A DNA stretch of 27,134 nucleotides from Phascolarctobacterium sp. (GTDB taxonomy: Bacteria > Bacillota > Negativicutes > Acidaminococcales > Acidaminococcaceae). Below are positions 1 to 7,744 of this stretch, piece after piece (position 1 is the stretch's first letter; each line of letters begins with the position of its first letter). The stretch spans positions 1 through 27,134 of the forward strand of contig JAHHUH010000024.1 of NCBI GenBank assembly GCA_020024105.1. Reading direction: 5' to 3'. The position numbers and the translations under genes are program-made. The notes beneath the pieces are model-generated. The model did no database searches and was not told the origin of the DNA. It saw only the letters and a program-made list of their open reading frames with translations.

Positions 1-13
1 GGAGGATAGATAA
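1..13 (+). CDS. Possible last codons of an upstream gene
   Basis: Only 13 bases precede the first stop in the most plausible frame, which reads E-D-R-stop and is followed 15 bases later by a strong terminator. In many Firmicutes the gene before trmK is the primary sigma factor rpoD/sigA, and acidic C-termini of this kind occur in that family, but four codons cannot identify a protein. Other frames are open over the same bases. The presence of an upstream gene end is inferred mainly from the terminator. Confidence 0.2.
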
Positions 14-28
14 TCGCCGGTTAGAATG

Positions 29-64
29 AAACCTATGGTTTAGACCATAGGTTTTATTTTTTTA
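29..64 (+). terminator. Rho-independent terminator of the upstream gene
   Basis: A perfect 11-bp stem (29-39 with 44-54) closes a TTAG loop and runs into a T-rich tail interrupted by a single A. It ends whatever transcript enters the window from the left and separates it from the trmK promoter. Confidence 0.85.
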
Positions 65-111
65 TCCGGACAGCGTTTTATGAGAGTCTGGTGATCTGAT
101 GGAGAGTGACA

Positions 112-175
112 AGCCATAGCTGATGGGTATACTTTTATTGGATCGACTGTTCTGATAGGCTTGTGAGCTATGGCT
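112..175. repeat. 10-bp perfect inverted repeat with a 44-base spacer
   Basis: AGCCATAGCT at 112-121 is the exact reverse complement of AGCTATGGCT at 166-175. It lies in the 65-184 spacer, upstream of the trmK promoter, so it is not part of the trmK leader. The arms share the 6-mers CCATAG/CTATGG with the terminator at 29-54. It could be an operator pair, a structured RNA or chance. I recognise no known RNA family here. Confidence 0.4.
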
Positions 176-184
176 GCCTGCATC

Positions 185-213
185 TTTAAAATGGACAATA
201 TAAATGGTATAAT
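185..213 (+). promoter_or_regulatory. Promoter of trmK-nif3-yhaM (extended -10)
   Basis: A perfect -10 TATAAT (208-213) is preceded directly by TGG, giving an extended -10. A weak -35, TTTAAA (185-190), sits 17 bases upstream. The predicted start of transcription near 220 lies after the TTG at 217, which helps exclude that codon as the trmK start. Confidence 0.7.
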
Positions 214-252
214 AAATTGGATAGAATAGAGAATTATGGAGGTTTTTACCTT

Positions 253-951
253 ATGAATATAGGAAGCAGATTGGAAGCTATTGGTGCCCTTGTTCCTCAG
301 GGCAGTATTTTAGCAGATATTGGTACGGATCATGCCTATCTGCCCGTCTGGCTTTTACAGCAGGGGCGGATAGTACGGGCCATCGCCGGAGATATTGCTG
401 AGGGTCCCTGCCTGGCAGCTAAAAATACGGTATCCATGTATGGCATGAAGGATAGGGTTGAGGTACGTCTGGGGAGCGGCTTGCAGGTTCTACAGCAGGG
501 TGAGGTTAATGCCATTGCCATTGCAGGGATGGGTGCTTCGACTATGATAGATATTTTAGCTGCGGATATGGCAGTAGCCGAGGAGGCCGCTACGCTCATC
601 CTTCAGCCCATGGCAGGAGCTCCCAGTCTACGTGCCTGGTTAACCGGATATGGCTGGCGTCTGCAGGATGAAGAGCTGGTAGTGGAGGGAAAGCATTTGT
701 ACGAGATTATTGTAGCCGTACGTGGTGCTGCTGACCACTATAGCAGGGCGCAGATGGAGCTGGGACCCCTACTGCTCGCTAAAGGACATCCCCTCCTCCA
801 GCAGCAGTTTAATAAGGTTTTGACAGGCTATAAAAAGCTTTTACAGAATATGGAAAAAAGTGAGCAGGCTATTGCCAGCTCCAAATATGCTTACTTGGCT
901 CAGTTGGTACAGGAAGTGGAGGAATTAGCAAATGACACCTACAATAAGTGA
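253..951 (+). CDS. trmK: tRNA (adenine(22)-N1)-methyltransferase TrmK
   Basis: This is a class I SAM-dependent methyltransferase of the TrmK/YqfN family, which makes m1A at position 22 of tRNA. The SAM-binding motif ADIGTDHAYLP is at residues 21-31 and the family's IAGMG signature at 90-94 (reading GMGA where GMGG is common). At 232 aa it has the usual length. I chose the ATG at 253 because GGAGG lies at 238-242 and the product then begins directly with the family-like N-terminus MNIGSRL; an in-frame TTG at 217 lies upstream of the likely transcription start. It overlaps nif3 by 20 bases, the pairing seen in B. subtilis (yqfN-yqfO), so the two are surely co-translated. Confidence 0.93.
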   Translation: MNIGSRLEAIGALVPQGSILADIGTDHAYLPVWLLQQGRIVRAIAGDIAEGPCLAAKNTVSMYGMKDRVEVRLGSGLQVLQQGEVNAIAIAGMGASTMIDILAADMAVAEEAATLILQPMAGAPSLRAWLTGYGWRLQDEELVVEGKHLYEIIVAVRGAADHYSRAQMELGPLLLAKGHPLLQQQFNKVLTGYKKLLQNMEKSEQAIASSKYAYLAQLVQEVEELANDTYNK

Positions 952-1714
952 CGTGGTAAAGATTTTAGAAGAGCTGGTACCGCCTAAATTGGCAGAGGAC
1001 TGGGATAATGTAGGACTTATGCTGGGCAGAATGGACCATCCTGTTAAGAGAATTATGTTTGCGCTGGATTTTACCGCAGAGGTTTTAGAGCAGGCCATCA
1101 AAAAGAATATTGATCTGATTATTACCCATCATCCCGCTATTTTTAAGAAGCTGACCGCAATCAGGGATGATGAATGGCAGTCGGATTTACTTATCAGTGC
1201 GGCTGAGCGTGGCATAGCTGTTTATAGTGCGCATACGAATCTGGATTGTGTAGGTACAGGTGTGAATCATGTTTTAGCTAGACGGCTGCTACTGGAGGAT
1301 GTGGACGTCCTGGATGATAGTAACGGCTTAGGAAGGATTGGTATCTTCCCTACAGCTATGTCCCTGGAGGAATTTGCAGCCCTGGTAAAAAAACGCTTGA
1401 AGGCTGATTATGTCGTTATTGGTAATGCAGGGAAAAAGGTTCATCGTGTGGCTGTCTGCGGTGGTGCTGGTAGTGACCTGATTGATTTGGCTCTGGCTAA
1501 GGGTGCGGATACCCTGGTTACCGGTGATGTAAAGTACCATAGTGCCCAAAGGGCTGTTTTTAGTGGTTTGAATATAGTGGATGCTGGTCATCAGTCCACG
1601 GAGCTGCCGGTTTTAGAGCAATTTGCCGATCGCCTGGGCAGCTATTTAGCAGCTGGTGAATATGATGTCATGATTACTATAGCTCGTGAAACACTGCTGC
1701 TCAAGCAGATATAA
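932..1714 (+). CDS. Nif3-like dinuclear metal-centre protein (YqfO/YbgI family)
   Basis: Nif3-family proteins form toroidal hexamers with a two-metal site. They are often labelled GTP cyclohydrolase 1 type 2 homologs, but a physiological reaction is not firmly established. Metal ligands are recognisable: THHP with His66/His67, HTNLD with Asp105, and DAGHQSTE with His220 and Glu224. The EDWDNVGL signature is at residues 22-29. At 260 aa it is the short form, like E. coli YbgI, without the CutA1-like insert that lengthens B. subtilis YqfO. It begins inside the end of trmK and is followed 12 bases later by yhaM. Confidence 0.92.
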   Translation: MTPTISDVVKILEELVPPKLAEDWDNVGLMLGRMDHPVKRIMFALDFTAEVLEQAIKKNIDLIITHHPAIFKKLTAIRDDEWQSDLLISAAERGIAVYSAHTNLDCVGTGVNHVLARRLLLEDVDVLDDSNGLGRIGIFPTAMSLEEFAALVKKRLKADYVVIGNAGKKVHRVAVCGGAGSDLIDLALAKGADTLVTGDVKYHSAQRAVFSGLNIVDAGHQSTELPVLEQFADRLGSYLAAGEYDVMITIARETLLLKQI

Positions 1715-1726
1715 GTAGGTGGAAAT

Positions 1727-2653
1727 ATGATTAAGGATTTTAAGCCAGGTATTAAGATTTGTCTGGCATTGCTTGTACGAGTTCAAAGAGTGGGCAACTC
1801 CTCCAATGGTGGTGTTTTTGCCCGTGGTGTTCTGGAGGATAATAGCGGTCGTGTACCATTTATCTGCTTCGAAGTAGCACTGGTAGAGAAGATGCGCAAT
1901 TTAGAGGGTGCAGAGCCCTTTATGATTACCGGTATAGTGGATATTAACAAATTTTCCAATGATATGTCCCTACAGGTAGTTATCCAGAAGCTGGATGATT
2001 TATTACCGGAGGATGATATTAGTGATTTATTGCCCCAGGGTAATTTTAATAGGGAGGAATACGAAAATAAATTAAACGCATTGATTAAATCAGTGCGTAC
2101 TCCGGCTTTACGCTCCCTACTGGAAAATATTTTTACCGGCCCTCTTTATGAGGCCTTCGTTATCAATCCCGCCGGTATGCGGCTCCACCATGCCTATATC
2201 GGAGGATTGCTACAGCATTCCGTGGATGTGGCTGGAATTGCGGTAGCTTTGGCTTTGGAAATTGGTGATATAGATAAGGACCTGGTTATTGCAGGTGCTC
2301 TGCTTCATGATATTGGTAAGCTAAGGGAGATTTCTCCTCATATGGGCTTCCCCTATACGGATGAGGGACGTCTGCTGGGTCATATCTCCATGTCTGTACT
2401 CATCGTTCAGGAGGCAGCTGCCAGGTTGAAGCTGCCGGCTGCCCGTTTACAGAAGCTGGAGCATATTCTGCTCTCCCATCATGGTGATAATGAAAAGGGC
2501 TCCCCTGTGGCCTGTGCTACCAAGGAGGCCTTCGTTGTCCATTATGCAGATGAAATCAATGCCATTATGAATCAATTTGATACCTATGAGGGCAAGGCTA
2601 ATTGGGAATACAATAAAATGCTGCAGAGATTTATTTATCATGAGGAAAAATAG
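1727..2653 (+). CDS. yhaM: 3'-5' exoribonuclease, YhaM family
   Basis: YhaM-type exoribonucleases join an N-terminal OB-fold that binds nucleic acid (about residues 8-95) to an HD phosphohydrolase domain (about 150-300). HD metal ligands are clear: His164 in LLQHSVD, His194-Asp195 in ALLHDIGK, His219 in GHIS, and His251-His252 in LLSHHGD. At 308 aa it has the family's length (B. subtilis YhaM is about 314). The ATG follows AGGTGG at 1717-1722. It is the last gene of the trmK operon. No terminator hairpin was seen between it and the next promoter, so some read-through into the two-component genes is possible. Confidence 0.88.
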   Translation: MIKDFKPGIKICLALLVRVQRVGNSSNGGVFARGVLEDNSGRVPFICFEVALVEKMRNLEGAEPFMITGIVDINKFSNDMSLQVVIQKLDDLLPEDDISDLLPQGNFNREEYENKLNALIKSVRTPALRSLLENIFTGPLYEAFVINPAGMRLHHAYIGGLLQHSVDVAGIAVALALEIGDIDKDLVIAGALLHDIGKLREISPHMGFPYTDEGRLLGHISMSVLIVQEAAARLKLPAARLQKLEHILLSHHGDNEKGSPVACATKEAFVVHYADEINAIMNQFDTYEGKANWEYNKMLQRFIYHEEK

Positions 2654-2679
2654 TGCTTGCTAGGAGATTATAGTTATTT

Positions 2680-2727
2680 TGTAAAAAGCTTGTGACTATG
2701 TAAATCTTTTGTGAAAGTAGCTGTAAA
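2680..2727 (+). promoter_or_regulatory. Cluster of TGTAAA/TGTGA direct repeats, possible OmpR/PhoB-type box
   Basis: Five same-strand copies of TGT(A/G)A(A/C) start at 2680, 2691, 2699, 2710 and 2722, with spacings of 11, 8, 11 and 12 bases. OmpR/PhoB-family regulators typically bind tandem half-sites about 11 bp apart. The cluster lies just upstream of the -10 of a gene encoding such a regulator, so autoregulation is a reasonable inference. The AT-rich context makes chance repeats possible. Confidence 0.45.
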
Positions 2728-2750
2728 TATAAAAAATACTTGTTAAGTCA

Positions 2751-2759
2751 TGTTATAAT
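2751..2759 (+). promoter_or_regulatory. Extended -10 promoter of the two-component/envelope run
   Basis: TGTTATAAT provides a perfect -10 (2754-2759) with the TGn extension. The expected -35 position is an A-run with no match, consistent with an activator-dependent promoter using the repeats upstream. Confidence 0.6.
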
Positions 2760-2796
2760 AAACTATAAAATTAGATTATAACTCAGAGGTGATATT

Positions 2797-3495
2797 ATGA
2801 ACAAACAAAAAATTTTGATTGCAGATGACGAAGCACCGATTCGTGATATTTTACGTATTTATTTTGAAAAAGAAGGCTTTGAGGTAGTGGAGGCTGAAGA
2901 TGGCGCTGAGACTATTTTAAAGGTTCAATCTGATAAACCGGATATTCTTTTATTGGATATTATGATGCCCGTTTTAGATGGTATCGAGGTGTGCAAGCAG
3001 GTACGCAAGATGACGGATTTACCCATCATTATGGTTACTGCCAAGGATGAGGATGATGACCGTATTGCCGGTCTGGAAATTGGCGCAGATGACTATATTA
3101 CCAAGCCCTTTAATTCCCGTGAGGTAGTGGCGCGTGTCAAGGCTGTTCTGCGTCGTGCGGGTACCCAGGAAAAGAAGGGTGAATCCTCCCGTATCGTTTA
3201 TGACGGCCTGATCGTGGATATGGATGAGTACCAGGTAACTGCCTTTGGCCACAAAATGACCTTTACTACTAAGGAAATGGAGCTTTTGTGGTGTCTGGCT
3301 TCCAACCCGGGCAAGGCCTTTTCCAGAAACCAGCTGTTAGAGACCATTTGGGGTTATTCCTATTATGGTGATACCCGTACCGTGGATACTCATATTAAGA
3401 GAATTAGACAGAAGCTGAATATTCCTGCTGATTCTAAATGGGATATTACCACTATCTGGGGCGTAGGTTATAAATTTGAGGTTAAGGAACAATAA
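2797..3495 (+). CDS. OmpR/PhoB-family response regulator
   Basis: This 232-aa two-domain regulator has a receiver domain (residues 5-118) with acidic pocket Asp10-Asp11, phospho-acceptor Asp54 in LLLDIMMP, Thr81 and Lys103 in TKPF. The C-terminal winged helix (about 133-230) ends in the TRTVDTHIKRIRQKL recognition-helix signature seen in ResD/WalR/MtrA-like regulators. It should be phosphorylated by the kinase encoded next, which it overlaps by one base (TAATG). The ATG has GAGGTGA upstream. Family membership is certain; the regulon is not. Repeats in its own promoter suggest autoregulation, and co-location with murB and a D,D-dipeptidase hints at envelope control. Confidence 0.93.
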   Translation: MNKQKILIADDEAPIRDILRIYFEKEGFEVVEAEDGAETILKVQSDKPDILLLDIMMPVLDGIEVCKQVRKMTDLPIIMVTAKDEDDDRIAGLEIGADDYITKPFNSREVVARVKAVLRRAGTQEKKGESSRIVYDGLIVDMDEYQVTAFGHKMTFTTKEMELLWCLASNPGKAFSRNQLLETIWGYSYYGDTRTVDTHIKRIRQKLNIPADSKWDITTIWGVGYKFEVKEQ

Positions 3496-5042
3496 TGAGA
3501 ACGTCGCTTAGTACAAGGCTTATGTACAGCTTTATGGCCATCATCGTGGTCATTGTCGTTGGTATTACGGCAGGTCTGTCCTATTTGATTGCTGATTACT
3601 TTTTTAAGACAAAGGAACACGAATTGGCAGAGCGTGGACAGGAAATGACGGAAACAATTGAGTATTTCATCCGCACCGATGACAAGGAGACTATGCAGCG
3701 CTATGTTAATGCTGCTGACCGGCTGGTAGGTGCACGTATCTGGCTTTTTAATGATCAGTACAAGCTGTTGGCTGCCTCCTATGTGGAGGATGAAGAAACC
3801 AATGGCTATGAGGACCTGCTGAGTCAATTTTTTGACAGCAGGCCGGAGGAAAGACAGATTAAGCCCCTTTTGACGGATAGCGATATGAAAAGTGCTAATC
3901 TGCAGGATAAGATAAAGGTTATTTTGCGTGATATCTATGCAGGTACTTCTGTCCAGTCCCAGATTTTCCACCCTTATTATAAGGAGCAGGTAATTCTGGT
4001 AGGCGTACCCTATATTAATCCTGTAAACAATACCAGGGGTGCTATTATTTTAACAGAGCCCCTGAGTGGTTTTGATAAATTCCTAAGTAATGTATATGTT
4101 TATACCTCCATTTTGGGTATTTTTGCCCTGCTGTTCAGCCTCTTTCTGGTCAGAAGACTGTCCGGCTTCATTATTAAGCCCCTGCTGCATATGAAGGATT
4201 CTGCTACAGCCATGGCTTCCGGCGACTATTCCACCCGTGTTGAGGTCAAGGGTGAGGACGAGGTTGCTGAGCTGGGTAAGGCGTTGAATTCCCTGAGTAA
4301 TGATTTGGGACTTTATGTAGCCAGGATGGAACGCACGGAGAAGATGCGTCGTGATTTTGTGGCTAATGTTTCCCATGAGCTGCGTACTCCCATTACCATT
4401 ATTCGTGGCTACAATGAAGCCATCAGTGACGGTGTGGTTACGGATAGGGCCTTGGTACAGAAGTACCGTGGACTGATTAATGAGGAAACCATCCGTTTGG
4501 AGCGTCTGGTCAGAAGTCTTTTGGATATTAGCAGGCTTCAGGCCAGTGAGGCTCTTTCCGTGAGCAGTATGGAGGCTTTGCCGTTGGAGCACATGATTCG
4601 CAATGTGGCGGATAAATTGATGCTGAAGAGTGCTAAGAAGCATGTGAAATTTGCTATTGATGTGGAGGAGAATCTGGAAATTTTAGGCAATGGCGACCAA
4701 ATGGTACAATTAATACTTATTTTAAGTGATAATGCCTTGAAATATTCTCCAGAAAATGGTACTGTATCATTAAGTGCGAAAAAACTTCCCGATGGTGGTA
4801 TTTTATTTTCGGTTAAAGATGAAGGACCTGGTATTCCTGAAGAAGATATACCGTTTATATGGGAGCGTTTTTATAAGGTGGATAAGTCACATTGTCGCAA
4901 CGTTCCAGGTACGGGCCTGGGCTTAGCAATAGCCAAGGAGATTATTCGCATGCACGGTGCTGAAGCAGAGGTTACTAGTGAGCCTGGTAGCGGTGCTGTA
5001 TTTAAAATTAAATTTCCAAAGGATAAGGTAGTAGAATGTTAA
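3495..5042 (+). CDS. Membrane sensor histidine kinase, partner of the preceding regulator
   Basis: The 515-aa kinase has a first membrane segment at about residues 10-33, an extracytoplasmic sensing domain of about 160 residues (35-196), a second segment at 202-220, a HAMP linker (about 221-273), and a HisKA domain with phospho-acceptor His294 in NVSHELRTP. The HATPase domain shows the N box (SDNALKYS), G1 (DEGPGIPEE) and G2 (GTGLGLAIAK). The start codon overlaps the regulator's stop codon and the 3' end overlaps yqeG by 7 bases. Architecture resembles ResE/WalK/PhoR-type kinases without a PAS domain. No ligand can be predicted for the sensing domain, which I do not recognise beyond a generic Cache-like size and position. 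Confidence 0.92.
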   Translation: MRTSLSTRLMYSFMAIIVVIVVGITAGLSYLIADYFFKTKEHELAERGQEMTETIEYFIRTDDKETMQRYVNAADRLVGARIWLFNDQYKLLAASYVEDEETNGYEDLLSQFFDSRPEERQIKPLLTDSDMKSANLQDKIKVILRDIYAGTSVQSQIFHPYYKEQVILVGVPYINPVNNTRGAIILTEPLSGFDKFLSNVYVYTSILGIFALLFSLFLVRRLSGFIIKPLLHMKDSATAMASGDYSTRVEVKGEDEVAELGKALNSLSNDLGLYVARMERTEKMRRDFVANVSHELRTPITIIRGYNEAISDGVVTDRALVQKYRGLINEETIRLERLVRSLLDISRLQASEALSVSSMEALPLEHMIRNVADKLMLKSAKKHVKFAIDVEENLEILGNGDQMVQLILILSDNALKYSPENGTVSLSAKKLPDGGILFSVKDEGPGIPEEDIPFIWERFYKVDKSHCRNVPGTGLGLAIAKEIIRMHGAEAEVTSEPGSGAVFKIKFPKDKVVEC

Positions 5043-5551
5043 AGTATGTATGTCCAGATTTCAGAATTAAACACTTGTATGATCTTTCCGCAAAATGGTT
5101 AAAAAGAAATGGCTATCATAAGATAGTCGTAGATATTGATAATACCCTGTTGCCGAGAGATAAAAATCTTGTAAGTCCGCGTATGATGACTTGGATTCGC
5201 CAATTGCAACAGCAGGGCATTAATATTGCCCTGATTTCCAATAATGGCGGTGACCGTATTAAGGGTATCGTACGTCAAACCCATTTGGGTGCGGTAATGC
5301 GTGCGGCAAAACCCCTGCCCTTGAGCTATAACCGCATCGTCAAAGGTATGGGCGGCGGCAAAATCCTTTTTGTCGGCGACCAGCTGCTTACTGACGTTTT
5401 GGGTGCCAAATTTGCTGGTCAGACCGTAGTTTGGGTAGAATCCCTGGGTGGTAAAGAACATTTTATTACTCGTATGAATCGTAAGTTGGAAAAATTCTTC
5501 GCTAATCGTTTGGAAAAAAGCGGTAGAATGCCTAAGGAACGTATATTATGA
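5036..5551 (+). CDS. yqeG: YqeG-family HAD (IIIA) phosphatase
   Basis: HAD motif I is VVDIDNTL with nucleophile Asp33 and acid/base Asp35. Motif II is ALISNN with Ser68, motif III Lys92 in AAKP, and motif IV FVGDQLLTD with Asp115 and Asp120. The family is cytoplasmic, compact (about 170 aa) and related to phosphatidylglycerophosphate phosphatases such as Gep4. A PGP-phosphatase role is often proposed but cannot be shown here. In Bacilli it usually sits with yqeH and aroE; here it overlaps the sensor kinase (7 bases) and the amidohydrolase (4 bases, ATGA). If it acts on PGP, it would fit the envelope theme of the run. Confidence 0.88.
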   Translation: MLKYVCPDFRIKHLYDLSAKWLKRNGYHKIVVDIDNTLLPRDKNLVSPRMMTWIRQLQQQGINIALISNNGGDRIKGIVRQTHLGAVMRAAKPLPLSYNRIVKGMGGGKILFVGDQLLTDVLGAKFAGQTVVWVESLGGKEHFITRMNRKLEKFFANRLEKSGRMPKERIL

Positions 5552-6324
5552 AAATAGCCCTGGTGCAGATGGAAATTTTAGAGAAGAACAGAGAGGCCAA
5601 TATCCGGCATGGTCTGGAGCTGGTGCGTCAGGCAGCAGTGGACCATGATTTATTAGTGTTGCCGGAAATCTGGACTACCGGTTATTCTTTAGGCCGTCTG
5701 CAGCAGGAGGCTGAGATAGTAACAGGTCCTCTGGTGACGGAGCTTTGCCGGCTGGCAGCGGTTGCGCGGTGCAGTATGCTGGCCGGGTCCGTACCCATGC
5801 TGAGGGCAGGGAAAATTTATAATACGGCTCTGGCTATCAATAAGCAGGGGCAGCTGGTGCATTCGTATGATAAGGCGCATCTTTTTGGTCTATTCCATGA
5901 GGAGGACTTTTTTGCACCGGGGAATAATTTTGCTGCCTATGACCTGGATGGTACCTGCTGTGGTACTACTATCTGCTATGATTTACGTTTCCCTGAGTTA
6001 TATCGTCACCTGGCTCTGCAGGGAGCGGAGCTGATCTTTTGCCCGGCAGAATGGCCTGAGGCTCGTGGTGATGTGTGGCGCCTGTTGGTGCAGGCGAGGG
6101 CAGCGGAGAATCATTTATTTATGGTTGCTGTCAATTGTGCAGGCAGCTTTAAAAAGGCTTCTTTTTACGGTCATTCCATGGTTGTCGCCCCAGGTGGCAG
6201 AATTCTTGCCGAAGCAGGCTCAGGAGAGGAGATTCTTTCCTGTGAGCTCGATTTAGCAGAAATTACGCGGGTACGTACCAGATTGAATGCTTTAGCAGAT
6301 GTGCGCAAGGAGCTGATCCAATAA
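5548..6324 (+). CDS. Nitrilase-superfamily carbon-nitrogen hydrolase
   Basis: The nitrilase-fold catalytic triad is complete: Glu40 in VLPEIWTTGYS, Lys109 in YDKAHLFG and Cys143 in TTICYDLRFPE. Such enzymes hydrolyse amide or nitrile C-N bonds through a cysteine thioester. The closest recognisable group is the omega-amidase/YafV/MtnU-like branch (258 aa, GTTICYDLRFPELYR), which deaminates alpha-keto acid amides such as 2-oxoglutaramate; the exact substrate is uncertain. It is cytoplasmic with no signal peptide. Start and stop overlap both neighbours (4 bases and 1 base), so it is translationally coupled within the two-component run. Confidence 0.85.
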   Translation: MKIALVQMEILEKNREANIRHGLELVRQAAVDHDLLVLPEIWTTGYSLGRLQQEAEIVTGPLVTELCRLAAVARCSMLAGSVPMLRAGKIYNTALAINKQGQLVHSYDKAHLFGLFHEEDFFAPGNNFAAYDLDGTCCGTTICYDLRFPELYRHLALQGAELIFCPAEWPEARGDVWRLLVQARAAENHLFMVAVNCAGSFKKASFYGHSMVVAPGGRILAEAGSGEEILSCELDLAEITRVRTRLNALADVRKELIQ

Positions 6325-7385
6325 TGAATTACAGAAATTTTTTGACCGGAGTAGCTGCCGGTCTACTTTTGTTTGTTAATACAGGTCTCAGCCTGGCTGC
6401 CGTACCGCAGGACGTGCCCAAGGATGTTAAATATATTCTGGGCTTTTATTATGGTAATGGCGAACAGATCCTGATTAGGGAGCAGCAGGGACACCTGGAG
6501 CTTTTGTATCGCACCTACCCCGAGGATAAATGCTTTGATTTAGCTAATATTTATCCTTTAAGTAAAAATCATTTTGACTCCTATACGATGAGGGAATCCG
6601 GTCCCATGAGTAATACGGAGGCCGCTGTACATTTTGAACGTGATGCCGATGGCTATGGTGTCAACTGCCGTGTAGGTGGACACAGCTATCGCCGATATGC
6701 CTTTGGTCAGCAGACGGGTGAGGGGGCAGAGGCCTTCCGCTTCCCGGAACGTACCGATTGGGATGAGCTGCGTCAGCAGGCCGCTGCGGCTGTAATTCCT
6801 GCAGGCTTAACTCTGGGGGAGCAGGCGGAGCTGGTGCAGCTGTCCAGTGCTTGTGGCCTACACCTGCATTCTGTTTATGCGAGCGCAGAAAATTGTTTTG
6901 GCCAGCCGCTTTACAGTAGTGACAGGCTCTGTCTGGATAGACGTGCTGCCGAGGCTCTGGATAGAGTGCAGCAGCGCTTGGCAGAGCAGGGCTATGGACT
7001 GGTGGTATGGGATGCTTATCGTCCCTGGTCCGTAAGTATGCTGGCTCACCTTGCCCTGCCTGAGAACGGCAAGGAGCTGCTGGAGGACCCTCTGACCAGA
7101 GGGAGCAGTCATAATACCGGCCTGGCGGTGGATGTTTCCCTATACGACCTGGCTACGGGTGCAGAGGTAGAAATGATCAGCGGCTTTGATGAGCCTTCGC
7201 TGCGTCAATATGCCAGCTATCCCGGTGGTACGGAAAGACAGCGTTATTTGCGCACTCTGCTCCGTACTGCTATGGAACTGGAGGGCTTCCAGGGGATTGA
7301 GATGGAATGGTGGCATTTCAATTATGTTACTGAGCGGGTTCATGCCTGCCTAAATATTCCTTTAGAAAATATTGAAGAAAGGTAA
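6324..7385 (+). CDS. Secreted VanX-like D-alanyl-D-alanine dipeptidase with an extra N-terminal domain
   Basis: The C-terminal half (about residues 165-345) is a peptidase M15D domain. Visible are Arg233 in WDAYRPWS, zinc ligands His263 and Asp270 in SSHNTGLAVD, catalytic Glu328 and zinc ligand His331 in EMEWWHFNY. VanX/DdpX enzymes cleave free D-Ala-D-Ala. A signal peptide (residues 1 to about 26, ending SLAA) directs it across the inner membrane, unlike cytoplasmic VanX. Residues 27-140 form an additional region I do not recognise. At 353 aa it is well above the roughly 200 aa of VanX. No vanH or vanA ligase is present, so recycling or trimming of wall peptides is more likely than glycopeptide resistance. 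It overlaps the upstream gene by one base. Confidence 0.87.
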   Translation: MNYRNFLTGVAAGLLLFVNTGLSLAAVPQDVPKDVKYILGFYYGNGEQILIREQQGHLELLYRTYPEDKCFDLANIYPLSKNHFDSYTMRESGPMSNTEAAVHFERDADGYGVNCRVGGHSYRRYAFGQQTGEGAEAFRFPERTDWDELRQQAAAAVIPAGLTLGEQAELVQLSSACGLHLHSVYASAENCFGQPLYSSDRLCLDRRAAEALDRVQQRLAEQGYGLVVWDAYRPWSVSMLAHLALPENGKELLEDPLTRGSSHNTGLAVDVSLYDLATGAEVEMISGFDEPSLRQYASYPGGTERQRYLRTLLRTAMELEGFQGIEMEWWHFNYVTERVHACLNIPLENIEER

Positions 7386-7402
7386 TTATGAGGTGAAAGA
7401 TT

Positions 7403-7744
7403 ATGAACGTTTATGATTGTGCCAATGAATTAGCAAAAGCAATGCGCGAAAGCCATGAATTTCAAAAATTGAAAGAAGCTAGATTAGTTTTGGACAAAGA
7501 TGCAGATGCTAAAAAAATGGTAAATGAATTTTTACAACTCAGCCAGGAGGTAGAAATTGCCAAATACCAGAAGCAGGATGTTCCGGTAGAAAAGACTGAG
7601 AAGCTGCAGAAAATTTATAGTGTCCTAGCTTTAAATAGTGGTGCTATGGACTATTTAAATTCCTTCATGCGTTTTAACATGATGATGCAGGATATTTCTA
7701 AAGCCATCGAAGGCCCTGTTAAAGAAGCAGTTGGAGAAAAATAA
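7403..7744 (+). CDS. YlbF/YmcA family protein
   Basis: This 113-aa, mostly helical protein begins NVYDCANELAKAM and matches the Com_YlbF (DUF964) family. In B. subtilis, YlbF and YmcA form the RicAFT complex with YaaT, which affects RNase Y processing, sporulation, competence and biofilm. Which paralog this is, and whether partners exist here, cannot be decided. The ATG follows GAGGTGA at 7390-7396 and its stop overlaps the murB start by one base. The codons are ordinary for the run. Confidence 0.85.
   Translation: MNVYDCANELAKAMRESHEFQKLKEARLVLDKDADAKKMVNEFLQLSQEVEIAKYQKQDVPVEKTEKLQKIYSVLALNSGAMDYLNSFMRFNMMMQDISKAIEGPVKEAVGEK

Noticed and set aside
217..252. TTG at 217 as the trmK start, adding 12 residues
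   Set aside because: It lies before the likely transcription start near 220 and has no ribosome binding site, while the ATG at 253 has GGAGG in place.
6324..7385. Vancomycin-resistance gene
   Set aside because: Only a VanX-like dipeptidase is present, exported and lacking vanH/vanA partners, so glycopeptide resistance cannot be claimed.
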